Positions 1 to 5,151 of a stretch of DNA of 9,515 nucleotides are shown piece by piece. The notes below the pieces were generated by a model, which saw only the letters and a program-made list of their open reading frames with translations, was not told the DNA's origin and did not search any database. The translations under genes and the position numbers were made by a program. Every line of letters starts with the position of its first letter. The stretch's first letter is position 1. Source of the stretch: Nitrososphaerales archaeon TH1177 (GTDB lineage: Archaea > Thermoproteota > Nitrososphaeria > Nitrososphaerales > Nitrososphaeraceae); assembly GCA_014523515.1 (NCBI GenBank), contig JAATVJ010000316.1:1-9515 (forward strand), given 5' to 3'.

Positions 1-169
1 AAGAAGGATCAAAATATATTTGAAAGAAATCCCAACCTAAAGCAGTGCCATTAGAAGACACTTCACAATTGGTTTGCGAACTAACAAAAAATTGCAAACC
101 TTCTATTAATTCAACGATTTTCTTTCTTTCTTTATCAAAATTAAGACAGGAACCAGAGATTATAATCAT
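1..169 (-). CDS. Partial hypothetical protein, 3' end outside the window
   Basis: An open minus-strand frame runs from ATG at 169 to the left edge without a stop, giving 56 residues of an incomplete protein. It begins MIIISGSCLNF and ends near the edge with GTALGWDFFQIYF. The frame stays open upstream to a TAA at 263-265, but ATG 169 is preferred because a TATA-like stretch (198-208) lies about 30-39 bases upstream, the spacing seen for other genes here. The aromatic-rich, ordinary-looking composition favours this strand over the antisense GTG-start frame at 45-275. I do not recognise the family, and no catalytic motif is visible. It could also be a chance open frame in AT-rich DNA. Confidence 0.45.
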   Translation of the reverse strand, partial: MIIISGSCLNFDKERKKIVELIEGLQFFVSSQTNCEVSSNGTALGWDFFQIYFDPS

Positions 170-586
170 TGGTAGTTTTTCTGAGAATTTTTTCAATGAT
201 ATATATAGAGAGAATTGTAATATAAAAACAAAGCTAGAAGATCTCAAATGTAATAATTTTTTTTATAAAATTTAAATAAACTTCTTTAAATTTAATATTG
301 TAAATTAATATCTTCGATTGATGATATCAGTATATGCAGAATTTTCTCAATTAAAATTTATAGTTTTTGTAATCGTAAAAAAGAAAATGAAAATAATGTA
401 ATACAACTTATGGGAAACGTAGTAAAAATATATCTATTCACTGCTAATAGGTTATAATAAGGCTTATAGTAATATCGATTTTATTGTAAACTTGAAAGTA
501 AGGATATAAAATAACGAAGATTCTATTTCTATAGAACACTTCATTTATAACAATGCAAAATAAAAAATAGTATACTTAGATAGAAC
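170..586. other. AT-rich intergenic gap without a recognisable gene
   Basis: About 420 bases between the start of the left-edge gene and the stop of dtdA contain no convincing open frame, no tRNA-like clover and no rRNA. Small structures visible are a 6-bp inverted repeat with a 4-base loop at 521-536 (TTCTAT/ATAGAA), and a direct repeat ATAGAAC at 531-537 and 580-586, the second copy abutting the dtdA stop codon. On the minus strand an oligo-T run (A-run 562-567 on the plus strand) just past dtdA could help its termination. The 3' end of an untranslated RNA cannot be excluded by eye. Confidence 0.5.
198..208 (-). promoter_or_regulatory. Possible TATA box of the left-edge gene
   Basis: On the minus strand this reads CTATATATATC, 29-39 bases before ATG 169, suitable for a short-leader archaeal promoter. 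Such stretches also arise by chance in AT-rich DNA. Confidence 0.25.
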
Positions 587-1393
587 TTATATTTTAATTA
601 CTTCTAATTCAATATTGTTAAGTAAACTCATTATTCTCTGTTTTTCATTTCCTAACCCCTTTTGATCTATTATTATATGTGTAACTTTTTCATAACATTT
701 TGAAATCATTTGGTTTAGCATATCATTGTTTAAATTAACTAAATTGTATTTATTTGCAATATGACCTATTCCATAATCAGTATTTAATATTAATTTGTTA
801 AATTTTGATCCATAATGATTTCCGCCTAAACCGATTCCAATATATTTTGCATTAACAATTTTTTTTGTCAATATATCTAATAAAGAATCACAAACTACTG
901 ATGCAATATCCATATTAGACCATTGGTCTTCTGAAGATCCAATTTCAACAAACATAACAGGTTTTTTTATATTAGTTGGGCCATGATGAGTGGTTTCTAT
1001 AGTTATATCACAGAATGGAACTTTTTCTCTTGATTGGTATATTTTTTTCAGATAGTTTTTTTGTAATGATGGATAGGCAATTCCTAATTCAGATTTATTT
1101 CCACCATAAGAATTTGTAAAATAATTTCCCGGAAAATGACATGTCAAAGATGGAATCTTGCTTTTTGATTGATGTCTAGAAAGAAAAATTAAGACATCAG
1201 TTTTTTTATACAAGTCATCAAAACAATCAGTAAATATTAATTGATTTTTAGATACAGATATTGAAATATTATCGTATAATGAAGAAGTAAAATAGAAATC
1301 TTTTAGTTTATTGAATTTTTTATATTCTTGTAGATATGCTAACATCGTTTTACTAGCGAGATCTAATTCAGAAGTGATTAGTGTAAAAAACAT
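587..1393 (-). CDS. dtdA: D-aminoacyl-tRNA deacylase, archaeal DTD2 type
   Basis: This enzyme hydrolyses D-amino acids mischarged on tRNA and so protects translation from D-residues. The 268 residues carry the conserved blocks of the archaeal/plant DTD2 (GEK1-like) family: SRHQSKSKIPSLTCHFPGN at 72-90, THHGPT at 135-140, FVEIGS at 148-153, GIGLGGNHY at 186-194, GHI at 210-212 and KGLG at 245-248. The length is normal and both ends are intact. The ATG start sits 20-29 bases below a TATA-like box (1413-1422), so the mRNA is probably leaderless or nearly so. It diverges from the small gene at 1506 and appears to be transcribed alone. Family assignment is firm; substrate breadth is inferred from the family. 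Confidence 0.93.
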   Translation of the reverse strand: MFFTLITSELDLASKTMLAYLQEYKKFNKLKDFYFTSSLYDNISISVSKNQLIFTDCFDDLYKKTDVLIFLSRHQSKSKIPSLTCHFPGNYFTNSYGGNKSELGIAYPSLQKNYLKKIYQSREKVPFCDITIETTHHGPTNIKKPVMFVEIGSSEDQWSNMDIASVVCDSLLDILTKKIVNAKYIGIGLGGNHYGSKFNKLILNTDYGIGHIANKYNLVNLNNDMLNQMISKCYEKVTHIIIDQKGLGNEKQRIMSLLNNIELEVIKI

Positions 1394-1412
1394 ATATTAT
1401 CAGAATATTGTA

Positions 1413-1422
1413 AAATTATAAT
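1413..1422 (-). promoter_or_regulatory. TATA box of dtdA
   Basis: The minus strand reads ATTATAATTT, 20-29 bases upstream of the dtdA ATG. This fits an archaeal TATA box with transcription starting at or just before the start codon. Confidence 0.45.
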
Positions 1423-1505
1423 AATATTATAGTAATTAATTCAGTCAAATTATTTACCAAATTGAGATCCAAAACATTTAACATTAACACAAAATATTCT
1501 ATAGT

Positions 1506-1703
1506 ATGAGTAATTGGGAAGAAAATAATCAAGATGATTATGATGATTTGAATATTCTTACTTTTCCCAATATAAAATATCTAATTGAAGGATTAAATGT
1601 ATTGCTTCAGACTAATTTGGATGGCGAAAAGAGATCCCAAGTTATTAGTTTAAGAGAAAAATTAATCAATAGATCTAGTTCAATAATAAACGATTTTAAT
1701 TGA
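1506..1703 (+). CDS. Small hypothetical protein (65 aa)
   Basis: A 65-residue acidic protein starts at ATG 1506. The first 16 residues are rich in Asp, Glu and Asn (MSNWEENNQDDYDD), and the rest (about 20-62) looks helical, with LIEGLNVLLQ and KRSQVISLREKLI patterns. There is no membrane segment, cysteine or recognisable motif. It diverges from dtdA across a 112-base spacer and converges on rpl19e with only 26 bases between the stops. That tight packing, the ATG start and the non-repetitive composition favour a real gene, possibly a small lineage-specific protein, but its function is unknown and I do not recognise it. Confidence 0.6.
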   Translation: MSNWEENNQDDYDDLNILTFPNIKYLIEGLNVLLQTNLDGEKRSQVISLREKLINRSSSIINDFN

Positions 1704-1729
1704 TTAAAAATATTGTTTTGTAAAGACCA

Positions 1730-2176
1730 TTATTGAGATTTCCAATCTTTTACAGTATCTCTTAAGTGAGTCAAGGATCGAATTTGACCACCATTAATTT
1801 TTTTATACAAAGACCAGTATATTTCACGGTTAACATCATTTCTATCTTTTAATACTTTCAAATGGTATCTCATTGCTCGTATTTTTTTCACATATAGTTC
1901 TTTTTTTCCTGTTCTTGCAGTTTTGCTACCTTTCTTAGACCCAGGGCCCGTTCCATGCTTCTTTTTTACTTTCAATTTTGCTTTAGCTCTACTTCTAGAA
2001 GTTCCTTTAGGCTTTGATGTCCATATAACACCATTTTTTATTAAAGATCTTATATCTTCTCTTGTTATAGAATCTGCTATATCGTCAAGCTTATCTGGTT
2101 CGAATTTAACTCTATTAGAACCAACATTCAGCATTCTAGCAACTAATTCTCTTTTCTTTTTTAGATTTACAACCAT
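1730..2176 (-). CDS. rpl19e: Large-subunit ribosomal protein eL19 (L19e)
   Basis: A component of the archaeal large ribosomal subunit, shared with eukaryotes and absent from bacteria. The 148-residue protein has the family N-terminus (LKKKRELVARMLNVGSNRV), then EDIRSLIKNGVIW around 40-52. The very basic linker that contacts 23S rRNA spans about 55-92 (SRSRAKAKLKVKKKHGTGPG and following), and the C-terminal helix contains YVKKIRAMRYHLK. Length is normal for archaea. It begins 3 bases after the rpl32e stop, so the two genes are almost certainly co-transcribed and probably translationally coupled. No L18, S5 or L30 gene follows; the next feature is the converging small gene at 1506-1703. Confidence 0.96.
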   Translation of the reverse strand: MVVNLKKKRELVARMLNVGSNRVKFEPDKLDDIADSITREDIRSLIKNGVIWTSKPKGTSRSRAKAKLKVKKKHGTGPGSKKGSKTARTGKKELYVKKIRAMRYHLKVLKDRNDVNREIYWSLYKKINGGQIRSLTHLRDTVKDWKSQ

Positions 2177-2179
2177 ATC

Positions 2180-2602
2180 TTATTCGCTATCCTTTACTTT
2201 AGATGTATTTTGTGTTTTAGAATCTTTTCCTGGATTCAAAACTTTAATTCCTAATTCAGCAGCTTTAATCAAAATTTCTTTTCTCTTTAATTTTCCAACA
2301 ATATGTCCTATCCTTATAGCATCTTTTTTTGAATCTAATGACAATAGGTCATTGGTATTATATACTAGATTATCAGTATAGCCAGATGGATGAAGTCCTC
2401 TAACGGCCTTTGGACCTCCATAACCAACTTTTACTAACCGAGGGACACCAGAAACTTGTAGTCTCATTTTATTATCTTTTCCTTTAGGCTTCCTCCAGTT
2501 TTCTGCAAGCCTATCATACCTCCAGCTTTCTTGTCTTACAAATTTAGGTCTATGTTCTGATACTTTTTTCCTTTTTTCTAGTAGTTCCTTATTAATAACC
2601 AT
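2180..2602 (-). CDS. rpl32e: Large-subunit ribosomal protein eL32 (L32e)
   Basis: An archaeal/eukaryotic large-subunit ribosomal protein. Across its 140 residues it shows the family pattern: KFVRQESWRYDRLAENWRKP near 20-39, then the basic KGKDNKMRLQ, then PRLVKVGYGGPKAVRGLHPSG around 54-74. RIGHIVGKLKRKEILIKAAELGIKVLN follows at about 96-122. A short polar tail rich in Lys, Ser and Thr ends the protein. ATG 2602 is the first start in frame and gives a normal N-terminus. It is the first gene of a two-gene operon with rpl19e and diverges from sod. A 17-nt palindrome and an element shared with tuf lie in its upstream region. Confidence 0.96.
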   Translation of the reverse strand: MVINKELLEKRKKVSEHRPKFVRQESWRYDRLAENWRKPKGKDNKMRLQVSGVPRLVKVGYGGPKAVRGLHPSGYTDNLVYNTNDLLSLDSKKDAIRIGHIVGKLKRKEILIKAAELGIKVLNPGKDSKTQNTSKVKDSE

Positions 2603-2612
2603 GAGTAAGCAG

Positions 2613-2629
2613 TTAGAATTTAATTCTAA
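2613..2629. repeat. 17-nt perfect palindrome upstream of rpl32e
   Basis: TTAGAATT-T-AATTCTAA is a perfect 8-bp inverted repeat around one central base, 11-27 bases upstream of the rpl32e ATG. It lies where the TATA box or transcription start should be, so a dimeric regulator bound here could block initiation. AT-rich palindromes of this size can occur by chance. Confidence 0.4.
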
Positions 2630-2647
2630 TTTTCAATAAATACGTTT

Positions 2648-2664
2648 CTCTCTAACAAGAGAAG
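2648..2664 (-). promoter_or_regulatory. Upstream element shared with tuf (copy 1)
   Basis: The minus strand reads CTTCTCTTGTTAGAGAG, 46-62 bases before the rpl32e start. It matches the copy upstream of tuf (6521-6537) at 14 of 17 positions in the same orientation. The plus strand also shows a 6-bp inverted repeat TTCTCT/AGAGAA at 2646-2663. It may be a binding site for a regulator of translation genes. Confidence 0.4.
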
Positions 2665-2740
2665 TATTACTGTCAATATATAGCAAAAAATATACTAATA
2701 ACAACAAAAAGATTAATAATTACCAAAAAAAAATACACAC

Positions 2741-3364
2741 ATGGGAAAATATGAATTACCTCCGTTGCCATATAGTTATGATGCACTAGAACCACATATT
2801 GATGCAAGAACTATGGAAATACATCACACTAAGCACCATCAAACTTACACAGATAAACTGAATGCAGCACTTGATAAATGTTCTCCTGATATTCAAGAAA
2901 AAGACATTGTTGAAATATTATCTAATCTTGATCAAGTTCCGACTGATCAAAAAAGTGCCATCAACTTTAACGGAGGAGGATTTGATAACCATCGAATATT
3001 TTGGCACAATATGAAATCAAATGGAGGAGGCGAACCAAGCGGACCTATTGCCGATGCAATCAATACATCATTTGGAAATTTTGCAGCGTTCAAAGAAAAA
3101 TTCTCTTCTACTACTGCATTGATTCAAGGTAGTGGTTGGGGATGGCTTGTATATAATCCATCAACCAATAAAGTAGAATACAAATCAATGCCAAATCAAA
3201 CAAGTCCACGAACAGAAGGTTTAATACCACTCTTAGGATGCGATGTATGGGAACATGCCTATTATCTCAAATATCAGAATAAAAGACCTGACTACATTTC
3301 TGCCTGGTGGAATGTCATAAACTGGGAAGACGTTTCGCAGCGTTTCAATAAAATCGCCAAATAA
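2741..3364 (+). CDS. sod: Superoxide dismutase, Fe/Mn family, manganese-type signature
   Basis: This enzyme converts superoxide to oxygen and hydrogen peroxide in the cytoplasm; no signal peptide is present. The 207 residues hold the N-terminal helical domain (PLPYSYDALEPHIDARTMEI) and the C-terminal alpha/beta domain. Metal ligands by alignment with E. coli SodA are H28 (IHHTKHHQTY), H84 (DNHRIFW), D168 and H172 (DVWEHAYYLKYQ). Gly80 together with Gln153 (PNQTSP) is the manganese-type combination, whereas iron enzymes carry the key glutamine in the N-terminal half. The C-terminus (RPDYISAWWNVINW) is close to bacterial SodA. ATG 2741 gives the standard N-terminus. It is monocistronic, divergent from rpl32e, and ends in strong oligo-T tracts. 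Metal preference is inferred from residues, not proven. Confidence 0.95.
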   Translation: MGKYELPPLPYSYDALEPHIDARTMEIHHTKHHQTYTDKLNAALDKCSPDIQEKDIVEILSNLDQVPTDQKSAINFNGGGFDNHRIFWHNMKSNGGGEPSGPIADAINTSFGNFAAFKEKFSSTTALIQGSGWGWLVYNPSTNKVEYKSMPNQTSPRTEGLIPLLGCDVWEHAYYLKYQNKRPDYISAWWNVINWEDVSQRFNKIAK

Positions 3365-3368
3365 AAAA

Positions 3369-3395
3369 TTTTTTTATCTTTTCAATCATTTTTTT
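3369..3395 (+). terminator. Oligo-T terminator of sod
   Basis: Two runs of seven T (3369-3375 and 3389-3395) follow the sod stop codon within about 30 bases. U-rich tracts of this kind terminate transcription in archaea without needing a hairpin. Confidence 0.55.
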
Positions 3396-3406
3396 ATGTA
3401 TGATTA

Positions 3407-3414
3407 ATTTTTAG
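3407..3414. repeat. Target-site duplication of the IS, left copy
   Basis: The 8 bases ATTTTTAG directly outside the left IS end are repeated exactly at 4143-4150 outside the right end. Eight base pairs is the duplication length typical of IS6-family insertion. Confidence 0.9.
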
Positions 3415-3430
3415 GGTCCTGTTAAGTTAA
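3415..3430. repeat. Left terminal inverted repeat of the IS
   Basis: GGTCCTGTTAAGTTAA; differs from the right repeat only at the third and fourth bases. The transposase stop codon (3422-3424) lies within it. Confidence 0.9.
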
Positions 3431-4089
3431 GACTATTATTTCACCTCCAATATTGAATAGAGATTCCTTTCTAATCTTTGCGTTATACAGATAAACGAAT
3501 AATTTGATCCAATTGTATACATGTTGTAGGTCACAATTCCCCTTACTCTTAACGACACATGGATAGTAATCATCAAAACATTCTGTTCTATCCTTGAAAT
3601 ACTGCATAACTCTTTCAATCAGACTTTTCTCTAAAGGTGAATGTAATCGATGTTTCAGATGTAAAAAGTTACATGTTTGTGGATACCATGTACCTCCATC
3701 AGTGTAAACTGTATGTCTACCATATTTGGAGACGAGTGATCTGATAAAATTATCTGCTACAAACATGTTTCTCTCTTCTGAGATATGTATATTCCTAGTA
3801 CAGATCTATGGATAGGTTCAATACAGATCCATAACCAAAAATGTTGACCACCAATCTGAATTACAGTTTCATCTATGATGAATGCGGAAATCCTTCTATT
3901 CTTGTTATAGATCTGCAATGAACCAAATCGTTGAATCCACTCCCAAACAGCAACATGACTTCTATTTTGACCTTTAAAAGGTTCCAGTGCTTTAGACGTA
4001 TTTCTTAGACTCAAACCAAGAAAGTACAAATACAAAGAATACATTACTATACATGTGGATGTTCTATTTCTGACAAATCTTAATAACAT
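3422..4089 (-). pseudogene. IS6-like DDE transposase, split by a frameshift
   Basis: Two overlapping minus-strand frames form one transposase of about 222 residues. The first (4089-3757, 110 aa) holds the N-terminal DNA-binding region (SLRNTSKALEPFKGQNRSHVAVWEWIQRF) and the first catalytic Asp, D73 of IIDETVIQIGG. The second (open to stop 3422, with an internal ATG at 3766) carries the second Asp in YTDGGTWYPQ and the Glu in SLIERVMQYFKDR, completing the DDE triad. The frames meet near 3778-3784: the first reads YISQKRETCL and stops at 3757, while the other frame reads SEERNMFVADNF, the natural continuation. A one-base loss (or gain of two) explains this. IS6 transposases are normally one uninterrupted frame, so it is probably inactive. 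Programmed -1 frameshifting or a sequencing error are alternatives. Confidence 0.85.
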
Positions 4090-4126
4090 ATGTTAGAATA
4101 GAACGTTCACAGCTATAGATCTTTCG

Positions 4127-4142
4127 TTAACTTAACAGCGCC
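4127..4142. repeat. Right terminal inverted repeat of the IS
   Basis: The minus strand reads GGCGCTGTTAAGTTAA, the partner of 3415-3430. It lies 38 bases upstream of the transposase start codon. Confidence 0.9.
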
Positions 4143-4150
4143 ATTTTTAG
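4143..4150. repeat. Target-site duplication of the IS, right copy
   Basis: ATTTTTAG, identical to 3407-3414. It ends two bases before the stop codon (4153-4155, minus) of the neighbouring secreted-protein gene. Confidence 0.9.
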
Positions 4151-4152
4151 AG

Positions 4153-4725
4153 TTAAATCATACGAAAATATGAAACTATTTTATTAATTAACGATTCAAA
4201 TGTTTTATCGTTATTGTTAGAATTAAATTCAAGGTGAAAAATATTATTATCATTATTTAGAAAGATATATTCATCTTTATTTATAACTAATCCTGGTTGT
4301 GGAGAAAATGAATATTTCAGATATTTGTTTTTATCAGAAATATCTTCTACTTTTGATATGTTCATATTAGTAATAGACTTTTTTAGCTTTTCTAAATATA
4401 ATTTAAAGTGATTAGAAAAAGTGTCTGTTGGATCAAGCATTTTTGTTTTTATAGTAAAATATTCTTGAAAGGTATCTAGGGAAGAATATAATGGAGAAAT
4501 AAAACTAGTTAATACATTTAAATCCATATCAAGAAATTGATCTTCAAATTCTATATATGTCCAATTTGATGGATACATTAATTCAAAAGAATGATTTTTA
4601 TTTTGATATACTTTAAAATCGGTTGCAGATTTTAATAATGGTTGTGCAGAAATTTCATTAAAATTAAAGATAAATAATAAAAGTGATTGTAGTACTAATA
4701 ATAATGACAAAAATAATAACTTCAT
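4153..4725 (-). CDS. Secreted protein with PsbP-like sequence pattern
   Basis: A 190-residue exported protein. Residues 1-27 form a signal peptide with a long Leu/Phe core (LLFLSLLLVLQSLLLFIF) and a plausible cleavage site after ISA. The segment VYQNKNHSFELMYPSNWTYIE (39-59) resembles the opening strand pair of PsbP/DUF1795-type domains, in which an aromatic-rich, YPS-W motif recurs. The rest alternates strands and one helix (about 102-119), with no cysteines or catalytic motif visible. It has its own promoter region after rps10. The IS sits just past its stop codon, so its original 3' untranslated region and terminator have been displaced. The export call is fairly strong; the domain call is tentative and the function unknown. 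Confidence 0.7.
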   Translation of the reverse strand: MKLLFLSLLLVLQSLLLFIFNFNEISAQPLLKSATDFKVYQNKNHSFELMYPSNWTYIEFEDQFLDMDLNVLTSFISPLYSSLDTFQEYFTIKTKMLDPTDTFSNHFKLYLEKLKKSITNMNISKVEDISDKNKYLKYSFSPQPGLVINKDEYIFLNNDNNIFHLEFNSNNNDKTFESLINKIVSYFRMI

Positions 4726-4754
4726 TTTATTTTTTTATATGTACTGATATTATT

Positions 4755-4763
4755 GTATATATT
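4755..4763 (-). promoter_or_regulatory. Possible TATA box of the secreted-protein gene
   Basis: The minus strand reads AATATATAC, 30-38 bases before the ATG at 4725, beyond the end of rps10. Its position suits an independent promoter, but the AT-rich context weakens the call. Confidence 0.3.
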
Positions 4764-4780
4764 CTCAAAACTAATAGAAT

Positions 4781-4827
4781 AAAAAAATTTGTACAAATAT
4801 AGTTATTAAATAATAGAATGAAAAAAA
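4781..4827 (-). terminator. Oligo-T terminator of the tuf-rps10 operon
   Basis: On the minus strand two T7 tracts follow rps10: one directly after its stop (4821-4827) and one at 4781-4787. This mirrors the paired T-tracts after sod. Confidence 0.5.
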
Positions 4828-5136
4828 TTAGGTAAGAGATACTTCGATATAAACATCATCAGGGATTCTTAATCTCATAAGCTGTCTAATAGCTTTATCA
4901 TCTGCTCCTAAATCAATTACTCTTCTATGAATCCGTAATTCGTATTTATCCCACGTATTTGTACCTTGTCCACATGGAGATTTCCTTGTTACTACTTTCA
5001 TTTTTTTTGTAGGCAGTGGATAAGGACCTTTTAAATTTACACCACTTTTTTCACCTATTCCTTTGATTTCAGAACAAACACTTTCTAATGTGGAAAGATT
5101 GGTGCTGGTTAGTTTTATTCTAGCTTCCTGAGGCAT
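4828..5136 (-). CDS. rps10: Small-subunit ribosomal protein uS10
   Basis: A universal small-subunit ribosomal protein at the head domain of the 30S particle. The 102 residues have normal archaeal length and the expected blocks: ARIKLTSTNLSTLESVCSEI at the N-terminus, KGPYPLPTKKMKVVTRKSPCGQGT at 36-59, WDKYELRIHRRVIDL near 62-76, and the final IPDDVYIEVSLT. It follows tuf with a 15-base gap on the same strand. That is the conserved tuf-rps10 order of archaea, so the two are expected to share one transcript. ATG 5136 gives the usual MPQ start. T-rich tracts after the stop mark the end of the operon. Confidence 0.97.
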   Translation of the reverse strand: MPQEARIKLTSTNLSTLESVCSEIKGIGEKSGVNLKGPYPLPTKKMKVVTRKSPCGQGTNTWDKYELRIHRRVIDLGADDKAIRQLMRLRIPDDVYIEVSLT

Positions 5137-5151
5137 TGTTAGATTTCACTT

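Larger units (their letters stand above)
3415..4142 (-). mobile_element. IS6-family insertion sequence, 728 bp, complete ends
   Basis: The element is bounded by 16-bp terminal inverted repeats matching at 14 positions: GGTCCTGTTAAGTTAA at 3415-3430 and GGCGCTGTTAAGTTAA on the opposite strand at 4127-4142. Ends of the form GG..CTGTT are characteristic of the IS6 family (compare IS26). A perfect 8-bp target duplication (ATTTTTAG) flanks it. The size fits the family, and the single transposase frame on the minus strand fills the interior; its stop codon lies inside the left terminal repeat. Identical duplications and well-kept ends indicate a recent insertion, yet the transposase is frameshifted. 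It landed in the gap between the converging sod gene and the secreted-protein gene, without breaking either. Confidence 0.93.

Noticed and set aside
45..275. Plus-strand frame of 76 residues with a GTG start
   Set aside because: It overlaps the better-supported minus-strand frame. Its composition resembles antisense translation and it lacks a promoter or recognisable motif.
1923..2381. Plus-strand frame of 152 residues
   Set aside because: It is wholly antisense to rpl19e and rpl32e, and its phenylalanine/leucine-rich product is the mirror of their lysine-rich codons.
3436..3618. Minus-strand frame of 60 residues inside the IS
   Set aside because: It is an out-of-frame reading of the C-terminal half of the transposase, which carries the recognisable DDE residues.
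3415..4142. IS considered as a possible domesticated transposase or programmable nuclease system
   Set aside because: The ends, duplication, size and DDE motifs are all those of an ordinary IS6-family element; there is no guide RNA-like region or accessory gene.
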